Source of the DNA: Flaccisagitta enflata
Taxonomy: Eukaryota > Chaetognatha > Sagittoidea > Aphragmophora
Length of the DNA stretch: 64,000 nt
Assembly: GCA_965153355.1 (NCBI GenBank)
Contig: OZ231126.1
Coordinates: 55,304,001-55,368,000, forward strand
Direction: 5' to 3'
Part shown: positions 11,456 through 21,823 of the stretch, in pieces
Position numbering within the stretch: position 1 is the stretch's first letter
How the letters are laid out: the number at the start of each line of letters is the position of its first letter
Translations under genes and position numbers: made by a program
Notes under the pieces: model-generated
What the model was told of the DNA's origin: nothing
Databases searched by the model: none
What the model saw: only the letters and a program-made list of their open reading frames with translations

Positions 11456-12273
11456 ACAGTAGATGTTGTCTAGACTTGGAAATACGGGGGAAGACAGGAC
11501 AGGAAGACAGGAAGACGAATATAATTACACGACTAATATTTGATACATAAATTTTTAAAAAAGTTTATTGCCCATGGGTGTTGGTTGCCATGGAAACATT
11601 TTTCCATGTATTCACACTAAAGTATCAATATTTTGAGAAATTTTTTGAGGGAACATTGTTTAAAATAAAGTTTGCTACAACTTTCCCAGTATATGTTTCA
11701 TAAGAAAATTGCTCCTTTAGCCGTTGCTAGGGAGTAACTATATGTGTGACAACCCTTTGATGCTCCCTAGCAACTGCCAAACAAACGATATTTTTAAAGA
11801 AGATATTGTGGGAAAGATGTAGTAGAGGGGTCAAAGCCTAATTTGCATCATTGAATTCATACAAATTTTTTTTGGAATTGGTCAGTACTTGATATAAGAA
11901 GACTATCGAGACCAATAATCGACTATCTGGCTCATTTTTTGGCATGCTTTATGGGCCCTAAAAATTGCTGATTATCATTATTTTTCTGCAAGCCTTGATA
12001 TTTGTTCAATAATGTTAGATATAGTGCAAAAATTTTTTAAAAGACTTTGTTAAAAACATTTTCTTACATTAATAAAACATTTTGTAAGATTAGATGCGTA
12101 ATGTTTAAAAAAAATCACTTTGTTTTAACAATGACTGAGCAAAGTGACAAATGTAAGAAAATGTGACTCCATTCTCCTTTCCCATTCAACTACTTTTCAA
12201 GACCTTGGTCAATGGCGGCAGGTAAAAGCCATAAACCTAAAACCTTGATCTTTCTTTCTTTTTTTCTTTCTTC

Positions 12274-12308
<35 letters not shown>

Positions 12309-13976
12309 TTTTTCTTTTTTTCTTTCTCTCTTTTGTTCTCTCTTTCTTTTTGTCCTCTCTTTCTTTCTTACTTTGGTGGCAGCCCCAAAGGGACCAATGA
12401 CCTATGCTTTCACACATGAGGGCATTTCTCCTTCTCCTCCTTCTATGTACACTACCCCTCCCCCCCTGCCTCAAGATCCAAACCCAATCCCCCCATATCC
12501 ACCTGAACTTGTCCCTCAACACTAAATGGCAATAACTGATGAGTCAGTGTAACAAACTAGTACTAGAGAGCAAAGAAAATAGTTAATATTGCTCATTTGG
12601 ACCATTTTTGGGCCATTTTGAGCTCTAAAGGACCCTCTTGGGTCTCCAGAGGGTCTTAATGCTTAATCAACTGTAAACAACTTTATAAGCCTCTGAAAGG
12701 TCTCTGAACATTCTTTTGAATTCAACAGGCCAAAAATATTTTCTCCCGACCTTTAAAAAAAAAACAGCCTTCAAAGATGAATGGTTGAGTCCCAAAATCA
12801 ACAACAACCCCTACAGCTGTAATTTGGCATTTTTCAACCAAAATTCCAATTTTTGTCTTGTTTTTTGATGAAAATCATCAAGTTGTAACATATTCTGACA
12901 AAAAAAAATGATATTATGAATTGTTGTCATTTTTTGCTACCACCTCCATTGGGACCTGAATTTTTGCCAATTTGGGCTTCATACCTGCCCCCCATGGGCC
13001 ACCCCTTATGACCATCCACACCACTCCCTGGCAGTATGTTTTCTCTATCCAATTAGGCAAAGAATGAGACTTTTTGGCAAAATCTTGACCATTTTTGCAT
13101 CATTTTAGTTTTCAGGGTCCTACATCCATTCTGTTTTTTTTTTCTTGGCCATTTTGGCTAACTCAGGGGGGCCCTGGAGTGGCCACCAATCATGATTTCC
13201 TACTTATATGCACCATGCCCCATGTAAAAAACCGCGGCCAGCTCAATGTGACGATACCATCTTGGCCATAAATATACGGACAGCTTTAAAGTGTCATAAC
13301 TCGCCTAATTTCAATTGCAGTGAGATGATTCTTTTTTTTAAATTTGCATCTTTGAAAAATCTATCAAATGAGACCAAGCTGCTTCCTGAATCTTTATTCT
13401 TGTCTAGGGTTAGCCCACATCAATTTGGATCTCGATCCAATTGAGAACTCAAAAATTCAAATGAAAAACCTGCAGGAACAGGAAAAAATAACAAGCAAAG
13501 CAGGGCTGAAATAAATCGCATATTTGGTTTGAGACAACATCACTCCAGAAAACCTCCAGTATCTCTATGAGTCAATGCCAAAACGTAAACAAACAGTGGT
13601 GGATGCCCATCACTGTCATACTTAATATTAGATGCAGTCTGATATATTTGCTGCTCGTCTTCAGTCAATAAATCAACTTATACGCATACTGTCCGAATAT
13701 TTATGGCCAAGATGGTATGAAGTCATTTTGAGACACCCCAATGTTTCAGACTCTAGTTTTCGTAAATTTTATTTTAAACAATGTTCCCTCAAAAAATTTC
13801 TTGAAATATTGTTACTTTAGCGTGAATACATGAAAATGTGTTTCCATAGCAACCAACACCCATGGGCAATTAAGTATCCAATCATTAGTTTATATTCGAA
13901 ATATCAATCTCTTAAATTTATTTGTCTTCCTGGTATGAATTCCCCCCTATTTCCAAGCCTAGACAACATCTACTGT
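11456..13976. mobile_element. TIR DNA element, 2.5 kb, non-coding
   Basis: Both ends carry an inverted segment of about 235 bp, starting ACAGTAGATGTTGTCTAGAC and running through GGAAATA, a C/G run, TGCCCATGGGTGTTGGTTGC and GTTCCCTCAAAAAATTTC. A short relative lies at 51,173-51,735. The interior holds a (CTTT)n tract (12,250-12,370) and AT-rich sequence but no transposase-like frame. I could not define a target duplication. Confidence 0.7.
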
Positions 13977-14060
13977 GCCTCTCCTAACTTGTTTGATCAT
14001 TAGTCCTCATATGCAAAAGATCTATATGATGATAAGGGGATCATATACTATGAGCGCAAT

Positions 14061-14260
14061 TTTTAGTCGGGTGCTACGCGACTACACCCCGCTATGTTGG
14101 TCCATTGCTTGGTCGGTCGGTTGGTTGGTCAGTTGGTCCCCTTTTTACTTTTTTGGTGTTTTTGAGCTTTTTGAGGATGTGGCTCCAACCCGGTGACCTT
14201 CTCCAGCACTGCTCCTGTCCACCTGCATGCAACTAGGGTAGCCGTGTATCCGGCCTTGTT
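14061..14260 (+). mobile_element. Family-1 element, subfamily I, 5' stem decayed
   Basis: T-run, AGTCGGGTGCTACGCGACT, ACACCCCGCTATG, GGTC minisatellite, CACCTGCATGCAACTAGGG, then GCCG-TGTATC-CGGC and CTTGTT. One G/C change breaks the left arm of the 5' hairpin. Confidence 0.8.
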
Positions 14261-14485
14261 GTAAAAAATCCTGGTTGTTAAAGCCACTTCATGTTTTGCA
14301 GAGCTCTCAAAACAAATACCTTTACCAAAGTATTTTTGATGTGGTCATTGTGAAATGCAGATGTTGTTTCCTTTCTGAAGCCCAAAAATAATATATTCTA
14401 ATATGATCTTCCTCTTTCACTGCTGTCTCACATAAGGTTTGAGAAGAGAATGACATAACTAAGCAGTTTTTTTGTATTTTTGCTT

Positions 14486-14941
14486 AGGTCATGGGCATAG
14501 AAACCAAGAATCATCAAGTAGATAATCTTTCCATAGGTCCTTTTTTGTAATTTCATTTTGTATAGACAATTTTTCAGTTTGGTTTGACCTAGTTTTTGAC
14601 AGTAATATGGTAATTCTGACCAAATTCTAATTCATTTGATAGGTCGCACTATATGGTTTTAATAAGAAACAAAATTTTCATATTTTAGGCTATTATTATA
14701 ATTTTGTAATAATGGCTTTAAAAAGATTAAATTTTCAACAAGAACCATAAAGTGTGACCTATTAAATAAATCAAAATTTTATCAGAAATAACCTTCTGCG
14801 GTCAAAAACAAGTAGAACTTATCTGAAAAAATTTCTAAAAATAGAAAGCTAAAAATCTTGAATTATTTATTTTGTTTCAAAAAGTGCCTTAGAAAAGATT
14901 TTCTTCTTGATAGTTCTTGGTTTCTATACCCATGACCTATG
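14486..14941. mobile_element. Foldback element, centre near 14,700
   Basis: The ends are inverted copies: TAGGTCATGGGCATAGAAAC at the left, GTTTCTATACCCATGACCTA at the right. Arms of about 200 bp contain TTTGATAGGTCGCACTATAT and its complement, and meet at TTATTATAATTTTGTAATAA. The inner core is shared with the foldback at 21,838-22,437, although the tips differ. Confidence 0.75.
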
Positions 14942-15082
14942 CAACAAGGCCGGATACACGGCAATCCAGTCGCGGACGGTTGGGCAGGAGTAGTAATGCA
15001 AAAACCGCTCGGAATTTAAAAATGAGACGGACCGACGGACGGACTGACCGACGGACCGACCGACAGACCAAGGTGTAGAAAT
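14942..15082 (-). mobile_element. Family-1 element fragment
   Basis: AACAAGGCCGGATACACGGC (complement of the 3' hairpin and TTGTT), then AGTCGCGGACGG, TGGGCAGGAG and a GGAC/GACC minisatellite, stopping at AAGGTGTAGA. The 5' hairpin of the element (the right end here) is missing. Confidence 0.75.
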
Positions 15083-15252
15083 GCAAAAAACCGCACAGTT
15101 ATATCATTCTTATCTCAAATATTGTGTGCTTTGTTAGTGAGGAAGAAAAAATGGAAGATTTTTCTGCCTGAGTCTGACTAGTCTGTTGACTGTTTCAGAA
15201 ACGATCTCAGGTATCTGACATGAACTTTTTTCCCCTTGCTCCATTTCTTTAG

Positions 15253-15363
15253 ATATCGATGAGTGTAATGGACAGTCATGCAGTGGAAACGGCCAATGTA
15301 AAGATGGTATTAATGAGTATACGTGCATCTGCGATGCGGGTTTTATAGGGAGAGACTGCGCAG
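15253..15363 (+). CDS. EGF-SRCR gene: calcium-binding EGF exon 2
   Basis: A 111-nt phase 1-1 exon between CCATTTCTTTAG and GTGAGG, encoding a 37-residue module starting (D)IDECNGQSC. It has six cysteines and the CKDGINEYTCIC hydroxylation/calcium signature. It closely resembles exon 1 in sequence (same SGNGQCKDGINEY core) and lies 4.5 kb downstream across an intron containing the 2.5-kb TIR element, a foldback and family-1 copies. Together with the neighbouring EGF exons it makes an extracellular tandem-EGF region. Confidence 0.9.
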
Positions 15364-16007
15364 GTGAGGAAACAGCTGAACTGCTATGACTTATAACTGA
15401 GAAAAGAGCATATTTCAGCCCACGCAAATCTGCACATGAATCTACTGTTTTCCCTTGGATACACGTCCCATTTGGGTGCTTAACATAGCAAAAGTTGCTT
15501 ATTTCTTTTCATCCTCTTGACCTAATGTGGAGTGGTCAATTTTACGACTCTTACCATTTTTCTTTCATCAAAAATCGTTCATTTTCCATTTTTTAGAAAA
15601 TTGTTTTTGAGAGCCTAATTTGTATATTGCAGTGAGATAAAAAAATATGCTGATCTTTTTTGAATTAGCTTTTACAAATTTTTGCTCTTTAAAGAATTGT
15701 TAATCTGCCTTTTTACAAGCTCTTTTGTAACTTATGCTGTGATATCTTAATTCATTTTTATAAAAAATCATGATTCTCTAAAACTAACAATTGTTCTTTT
15801 TGAAACAAGACTACACAGGATTTGCTGAATTCTGGGAAATCTGAGGAAACTTTAACGCCAAAACAAAAACGGAAGATGAAGGAATTTTGAAAAAAGGAAA
15901 ACGGTCATCTTCATGATTTCTTTCACTCCGTATTGGGATAGCGAGACAAGAAGAAAATCAAATTTTTTGCTATGCGAAGCCCCCAAACGTCCCATTTCTT
16001 ATTTTAG

Positions 16008-16121
16008 ACATTGATGAGTGTGAAGGACAATCGTGCAGTGAAAATGGCCAATGTGAAGATGGTGTTAATGATTACAAATGCATCTGCAACATTGGATTTA
16101 CGGGAAAAGATTGTGACACAG
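16008..16121 (+). CDS. EGF-SRCR gene: calcium-binding EGF exon 3
   Basis: A 114-nt phase 1-1 exon between CTTATTTTAG and GTCTTG, encoding a 38-residue module starting (D)IDECEGQSC, with six cysteines and CEDGVNDYKCIC retaining the calcium-binding/hydroxylation pattern. Only 644 bp separate it from exon 2, in line with local exon duplication. The donor GTCTTG is weaker than GTGAGG but has the required GT. The next recognisable coding segment on this strand is the SRCR exon near 20.2 kb; intervening exons could exist that I did not recognise. Confidence 0.88.
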
Positions 16122-16557
16122 GTCTTGAGTTGTCATATTGTAATGTTTTTTCACATTTTATCATTTTAAGTCATTCATTAGGATCGACAACCCATTTTTT
16201 TACTCAAACCCAATTGGCCAGCGACCTATCAACTTACATACTATTTTCTGTTTGATATTATGAGGAGACAAATCATATCATCAGGTTTTTAGCACTTTTA
16301 ACATGTATTAAAAGATTTTACAATTTTATAATTTTAAAACTTTTTTTTTGCTTAGCAAAACTTTTACCCTTCTGTGAACTGTAATCAGGATTTTTAAACC
16401 TAATGATCGGTCATTTTTTGTCATTCTTTGTCATTCTTTGTCATTATTGTTATTTTTTCAATCTTAAAGAGTCAAAAATTCTGGTCCTGCGCCTTATTTT
16501 CAGATGCGTCCACGCATCTCTATAAGAGGGTCTGTCCCACCTGGTAATCTGTAATAG

Positions 16558-16779
16558 AACAAGGCCAACACCTATAAGTTGCGTGCGAGACTTACAGATT
16601 GACTTAGAATGACTTAGAATGACTTAGAATGACTTAGTATACCCTAAAATGACTTAAAATGACGTTAAGAAATAAAATTGATAAAAAAAGTAAAATGGGG
16701 ACCGACCAACCAACCAACCAACCAACCGACCAACGGACGGACAAAGCGGGGTGTAGAGTCGCGTGCTCACGACTAAAAA
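16558..16779 (-). mobile_element. Family-1 element nested in the 16.5-kb copy
   Basis: Minus strand: T-run, AGTCGTGAGCACGCGACT, CTACACCCCGCTTTGTCC, GGTT/GGTC minisatellite, a second minisatellite of GTCATTCTAA-type decamers (16,595-16,665), then CGCACGCAACTTATAGGTG and TTGGCCTTGTT. The end sequence resembles that of the long copy at 56.7-58.1 kb. Confidence 0.75.
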
Positions 16780-16780
16780 T

Positions 16781-17065
16781 GTGAGATTAATACCCGAACA
16801 ATACCCGAGCATACCCAAGCATACCCAAGAAATACCCTAGCAATACCCGAGCAATTCCCAAGCAATACCTGAGCATACCCGCACTTACCCGAGCAATACC
16901 AAAGTAATACCCAGGCATACCCAAGCAATACCCAAGCAATACCCTAGCAATACCCCAGCAATACCCAAGCAATCCCCAAGCAATACCCAGGCAAAACCCA
17001 CGCAATACCTGAGCATACCTAAGCATACCTGAGTGTACCCCCGATCTTAATCTCACCTCAGATTA
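16781..17065 (-). repeat. Decamer tandem repeat element (GGTATTGCTC type)
   Basis: About 25 degenerate units of AATACCCGAG/CATACCCAAG, bounded by inverted GTGAGATTAA...TTAATCTCAC. The same element, in the opposite orientation, occurs at 42,310-42,500. The bounding inverted repeats suggest a mobile unit rather than a plain minisatellite. Confidence 0.65.
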
Positions 17066-17489
17066 CGGGGTGTGTCCGTCCATCCGTTGGTCCGTCCATT
17101 ACACAAGTGCAAAAAAACGCGTTTCTAGTCTGTTTTTGGCCACGGTGAGATCCTATACTGAAACAAATGATAAACCAATATGTTTTGAGAGCCTCCTTCA
17201 CTACTTAGTCATTTCACCCGTCTGTTCGTCAATCTGTCTCCCCATATATGTCACATGATCAATACACGCAGAGACGCAGCCTGGACGCATCGTTGCCCGG
17301 TCGGGCTTGTTCCTATACTACTGACGATGATGCCAAAAGTTGTATTCAAACTATCTTCGCTCACTCCATAGTGGGACGGTTGAAATTCCTGAATATGTGT
17401 TCACGCAGTAAACGCTAGTTGGTGGTATTGAAGGCGTGACGAGGTTCCACGCATCAGTTTGATATGTGAAACATAAAATACAAAAACAA

Positions 17490-17692
17490 AAATAACAACA
17501 ACAACAACAACAACAACCATAACAACAACCATAACAAAAACATGACAACAAAAATAAAAAACAACAGCAAAAAAAACAACAACAAAACAACTACAAAACA
17601 ACATCAAAACAACTACAAAACAACAGCATAAAAACAACGACAATATAAACATCAACACAAACATCAACACAAACATCATCAAAATCAACACC

Positions 17693-17724
<32 letters not shown>

Positions 17725-17912
17725 CCATGACAACAACCATAACAACAACATGACAACAAAAATAAAAAACAAGAGCAAAAAAAAACAACAACAAAACAAC
17801 TACAAAACAACATCAAAACAACTACAAAACAACAGCATAAAAACAACGACAATATAAACATCAAGACAAACATCAACACAAACATCATCAAAATCAACAC
17901 CAACAACAACAA
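17490..17912. repeat. AAC-rich block duplicated in tandem (about 210-bp unit)
   Basis: Two near-identical units, about 17,490-17,694 and 17,695-17,905, share ACAACATCAAAACAACTAC, GACAATATAAACATCAA and AACATCATCAAAATCAACAC. Frames through it are polar or low-complexity artefacts. Confidence 0.8.
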
Positions 17913-18189
17913 CAACAGGCGGGAAATGGCTTAACTTTCGCAAGTGCCTCAAATTAAAAATGGATAACCTGATTTCTCCCCTACGTTTCAAAGTGGACTT
18001 GTTCCCAATGAACATTTTCTCCCCCAGTTTTGAGCAGTGGCCTGTATGTCCCATTTGTCATTGCCTTTCAGGTTTTGTAGTTGCAAAGAAATTGAGTTCT
18101 AGGACATCGGGCTATTTGCATCTTCTTGTTAATGGAGAACAAAAGAGAACAATGGATTGCATAGTATGTATACAGTACGCGGGCCAGGC

Positions 18190-18205
18190 CGGGTTGTTGT
18201 TGGTT

Positions 18206-18304
<99 letters not shown>

Positions 18305-18632
18305 TAATGATTGTAATAGTTGGTGTTGATATCGATGATGTTTGTGTTGTTCTTGTTGTTGTAGCCCAGGGGATTACTGGGGTGTATATTGAGCGCGGTT
18401 TGAAGGCTTTCAATGAAAGCCAATCAACCCACCACATGGGCGGCGCCACCGGGTCTTTTGGTGTCAGATTCCACATCATGATGTCCCATGGCCTACCCTT
18501 CCTACTAGCTAGCTATTACCCATCACTGATTCCCAACCGATGAGCGAATCTCTCAACCTTCGCCGAAAAGACTCCCCCATTGCGGGAATCGAACCCTTGA
18601 CCCAGAGGATCACGAGCCCGCGCGCTACCACT
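18190..18632 (-). mobile_element. tRNA-derived SINE with (AAC)n tail
   Basis: On the minus strand the head at about 18,632-18,565 is tRNA-like, with GTGGTAGCGCGCGGGCTCG as the A-box region and GGGTTCGATTCCC as a perfect B box. A body of about 200 bp follows, ending GGCTACAACAACAAG, and an (AAC)n tail of over 100 bp runs to 18,197. Head, body and simple-repeat tail in this order are the standard SINE layout. The family is unknown to me. Confidence 0.75.
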
Positions 18633-18639
18633 GTTGTTG

Positions 18640-18819
18640 ATGGTGTCGCTGTTGTTTTGTTGTTGTTTTGTTGTTGTTTTGTTGTTGTGTTGTTGTTTTG
18701 TTGTGTTGTTGTTTTTGATTTTTGTTGTTGTCTTTGATTTTTGCTGTTGTTTTTGTTGTTGTTATTGTTTTTGTTGTTATTGTTGTGGTTTATGTTGTTG
18801 CAGGTTATGTTGTGGTTTA

Positions 18820-18853
<34 letters not shown>

Positions 18854-18862
18854 GCCACTCCT
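18640..18862. repeat. GTT-rich simple repeat
   Basis: Irregular (GTT)n with GTTTT interruptions, adjoining the SINE head and the next family-1 copy. Confidence 0.85.
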
Positions 18863-18882
18863 GGTCATTCCCATTTCCCCAA

Positions 18883-19036
18883 AACAAGGCCGGATACACG
18901 GCAATCCAGTTGCGGACGGTTGAGCAGGAGCAGAAATGCGTAATCCGCTCGGAATTCAAAAATGACGGTTGGACCGATCAACCGACATACCAACCAACAC
19001 GGCAAGGTGTAGAGTTGCGTGTCCGCGACTAAAAAA
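18883..19036 (-). mobile_element. Family-1 element, subfamily I, complete
   Basis: Minus strand: TTTTT, AGTCGCGGACACGCAACT, CTACACCTTGCC, short GGTC/GGTT minisatellite, CGGATTACGCATTTCTGCTC, GTCCGCAACT, hairpin with CCGTGTATCCGG, CTTGTT. It is about 154 bp. The same internal type is at 14.94 and 46.44 kb. Confidence 0.85.
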
Positions 19037-19405
19037 ACCGAGCCCTCTTTGTACAACGAAAAGAAGAGCACCACCCAAGAGTGCGTTTGATGAGTAAATA
19101 CAATTAAACTATGACAGTGACTGTTTTGTATTTGTTTATAACAAAAATTATGAATTTAACTGAAAAAAAAATCAGTCTTTATAGATAAGGTTATTTTCTC
19201 AAAAATCTTACGTAATGACCATCTAAATCATTAAATCTTTTTTGCAAATTTGAGATTAGGCTTGGTCCTTGAAATGTCTTTGATTCATAGCAAAATTTCA
19301 GCCTCATGTCCTTATAAACTTTGTCCTTACTCAAAAAAAAGTGTACTTTACAGGACACTAAGTCTCATTGGGGAGTGCCCTGAGGTTGCTTCGCTCGAGT
19401 TTTAT

Positions 19406-20083
19406 TTTAGTCGCGTGCTACGCTAAGTTGGTCGGTCGGTACATCTGTCCGTCGGTTGTTCGCCGTTAGCTTTTTTCGGCGTTAACGGGCGGTTTTTGTG
19501 TTGCTGCTCCTTCCCAGTCACTTGAATAGCCTTTTTGGACAGCAGCCCCAAAGGGGACGAAGTCCTGTAGAACACAGGGGACTTTCGTTTGTTCATCCAT
19601 TTTTCCCCCCCAGGCCCTCTCAGGCATGAAATTTGCCCTCTCAGGCCTTGAATCTGCCCTCTCAGGCCTGAAATTTGCCATTTCAGGCCTGAAACCTGTC
19701 CTCTCAGGCTTTGAATCTGCCCTCTCAGGCCTGAAATCTACCCTCACAGATTCAAGGCCTGAGAGGGCAGATTTCAGGCCTGAGAGGGCAGATTTCAGAC
19801 CTGAGAGGGCAGATTTTAGGCCTGAGAGGACAGGGCCTGGGGGGGCGGACGGACGGACGGACGGACGGATGAACGGATGAATGAACGAACGGATGAACAT
19901 AAGTCCCTTGTGTTCTACAGGACTTCATCCCCTTTGGAGTCGCTGCCCTGCCTCTCATTCCAATTTACAACCATGTAAAGCAGGGCAACGGGTATCGCTG
20001 ACCACTCTTGCCCTTGGGCGACCTGTTTATCATTGCCCCTGCCCACCCGCACGCGACTTCGGTAGCCGTGTATACGGCCTTGT
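19406..20083 (+). mobile_element. Family-1 element, subfamily I, interrupted by a family-2 element
   Basis: The 5' part (19,406-19,531) has AGTCGCGTGCTACGC, GGTC minisatellite and TTTTTTCGGCGTTAACGGGC. The 3' part (20,027-20,083) has CCCCTGCCCACCCGCACGCG, ACTTCGG and the CCGTGTATACGG hairpin with CCTTGTT. The uninterrupted copy at 9,954 shows the two parts should be contiguous, so the family-2 element landed inside. Confidence 0.8.
19532..20026 (+). mobile_element. Family-2 element nested in a family-1 element
   Basis: Starts at a T-run with GGACAGCAGCCCCAAAGGGG and ACGAAGTCC. Tandem CAGGCCTGAAATCTGCCC units run in one orientation and then inverted (19,612-19,830), followed by a GGAC minisatellite, the inverted end (19,905-19,950), and a tail with GCAGGGCAACGGG and hairpin GCCC-TT-GGGC followed by GACCTGTT. 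Compared with intact family-1 copies it entered a T-run. Confidence 0.8.
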
Positions 20084-20163
20084 TATTTTTTTTTCGTAAT
20101 TATCTTCGAAAACGGAAATTGAGATCATACTATCGATGGAAATCGCTTAACTACAAAAGGTAG

Positions 20164-20377
20164 AGCCTCTTTTAATTCTGGATCCAGAGTCTTTTGACTG
20201 GGGCGGAAAAAAAGCGGATGCGCAACAACGGAAGAGTCGCATGTCGAATGTTGAACATGAAGCCCGTAAAATACCCAGGGCGGGTCCCTGGCGGGGTCTT
20301 CAGAAGGGGAGGTGAATATTCGGGATATTGGCGCGAGAATTCCAAACAAATTTACCTGAAACACGTCCGATGCAAAG
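20164..20377 (+). CDS. EGF-SRCR gene: SRCR domain, first recognisable exon
   Basis: Ends at CGATGCAAAG followed by GTGAGG (phase 1). The last 50 or so residues contain VACRML, GGEYSGYW and IYLKHVRCKG, matching the middle of a scavenger receptor cysteine-rich domain (VxCRxLG ... WLDDVxCxG). Joined in phase to the exon at 41,650, the domain completes with the expected cysteines. The 5' half reads DPESFDWGGKKADA, also SRCR-like, but in a different frame from VACRML: the frame changes between about 20,213 and 20,228. This could be a real disruption, a sequence error, or a different exon boundary. The start at 20,164 is chosen because it keeps phase 1 after a TAG acceptor and is weak. SRCR domains bind ligands outside the cell. 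The domain's N-terminal 25-30 residues should lie in another exon I did not find. Confidence 0.65.
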
Positions 20378-20760
20378 GTGAGGAAACTAATGTATCATTC
20401 ATTGAGCAATCACATTATATCATTCGTTAATCTAGGATATTTTATTGAAGGCATTTTACGCAGTAATTTCTAAATGGTTGAAGTCAACTGCTGTTAGGGT
20501 GGGTTTTAAGTGAAGACAACAATCACATTTGTTCCTGTGAAACCTATTTTCAGCGTGGACATATATGAATTTCAACTGTCCTTTGAGGCAGTGAGCAAAG
20601 TGATTGAGCGAGCATGTGAACGGAGCAAGCGAACACAGGGAAGGGGAGCGTTGCAAAGCGAGTGAGCGTAGTGAGCGGTGCGAGCGAGCAAACGCGGCAA
20701 GCGACCAAGTGGCCCATTAAAAATGCGATTGTCAAAGACTAGAAATCCACCCATACATCT

Positions 20761-20970
20761 TTTTAGTCGCGGACACGCAACTATAGAACTTGCCGTGTCG
20801 GTCGGTTGGTTGGTCGGTCGGTTGGTTGGTCTGTTGGTTTGTCCGAAACATTTTTGATTCGCGAGCGATCTTGGCATTTCTGCCCCTGCCCAACAAAACG
20901 TGAGTGTATTTTTTGCTATACCGCTCCTGCCCACCTGTCCGCGACTGGGGGTGAGTGTATACGGCCAAGG
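20761..20970 (+). mobile_element. Family-1 element, 3' end rearranged
   Basis: TTTT, AGTCGCGGACACGCAACT, GGTC/GGTT minisatellite, CCTGCCCACCTGTCCGCGAC, TATACGGCC; it then runs into AAGGCCGGGC instead of TTGTT. A self-complementary segment rich in CAATAC/GTATTG follows (20,985-21,080). Confidence 0.75.
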
Positions 20971-21315
20971 CCGGGCGATTCCTATTGGGTGTTGTATTGT
21001 ATTTACAATACTTGTAACTATTGGGTTTACCCAATACAACTGTAGGTATTGTTATTTTCCCAATACAATACAAAACAATTTTTTTTTTTAGAAAATAGTG
21101 GAATACTTAGGAAGGTCAAACAAACTGGTAAAAATATAAGTAGGGAAGAAGAAGAGGATAAGCTAAGGTAGATGAGGAGGATGAGGAGAGATCGATTTTA
21201 TAGGAAGTGCAGAAAAAAGTGAAGAAGATGAGGATGAGGTCTGGAAGATGAAAAAGATGAGGAGGAGGAGAAAAGATCGATTTTCCCTCAGATCTAATCC
21301 TGGGTCAGTGCACTC

Positions 21316-21317
<2 letters not shown>

Positions 21318-21394
<77 letters not shown>
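21318..21394. repeat. (GA)n microsatellite
   Basis: Pure GA dinucleotide run at the outer edge of the large inverted repeat. Confidence 0.95.
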
Positions 21395-21397
<3 letters not shown>

Positions 21398-21432
21398 AGT
21401 ACTTTTTTTGACTGCCAGAGATGACATTTGTC

Positions 21433-21741
21433 AGGCCTGTATATTTGTTTTTCCCCTGGTGGGAAAAAATCAAAGGGTCTGAAGATGGGGAAGGAAATCC
21501 AAGGGGGAAAAAAGAGAAAAAAAGGAAATTTGGGGAAAATATAACTTTTTGCAGTACCAAATCATAAAACTCAATTAGTAAAACACAATTTAACACTATT
21601 TAAACCTTAACTACATAGTTTTATTGCTATATGGGGAAGAAAAACATGGATATAAAAACCCGACGCGATGCATCGCGGGGAAGAAAATCAAAGGCAGGGG
21701 GGGGAAAAAAATCAAAAGCGACTCAAGAATATACACCCCTG
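21433..21741. mobile_element. hAT-like MITE with 8-bp target duplication
   Basis: Flanked by CATTTGTC on both sides (21,425-21,432 and 21,742-21,749). The right arm of the inverted repeat has a single CATTTGTC there and no insert. Ends are inverted (AGGCCTGTATATT and, reading inward from the right, CAGGGGTGTATATT). An 8-bp duplication and CAGG-type tips are typical of hAT elements. It is 309 bp and non-coding. Confidence 0.8.
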
Positions 21742-21823
21742 CATTTGTCGTAAATCAAAATAATTCCATTCTTAGTAAAAGTAGTATTGTGCAAAAAGTT
21801 TTTGGAGTTTTGTTATGATTTTT

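Larger units (their letters stand above)
16503..17312 (+). mobile_element. Family-1 element, subfamily III, split by nested insertions
   Basis: The 5' hairpin AGATGCGTCCACGCATCT (perfect 7-bp stem) is followed by CTATAAGAGGGTCTGTCC. Its 3' end is 0.8 kb away at 17,283-17,312: GGACGCATC (exact complement of the 5' stem), hairpin GCCCG-GT-CGGGC, TTGTT. The interval contains a minus-strand family-1 copy (16,558-16,779) and a decamer-repeat element (16,781-17,065). The matching hairpin and subterminal sequences are what identify the two ends as one element. Confidence 0.75.

Noticed and set aside
17960-18181. Frame with FEQWPVCPICHC as a possible missing SRCR N-terminal exon
   Set aside because: Cysteine spacing and flanks do not fit SRCR, and no splice sites in the right phase were seen.
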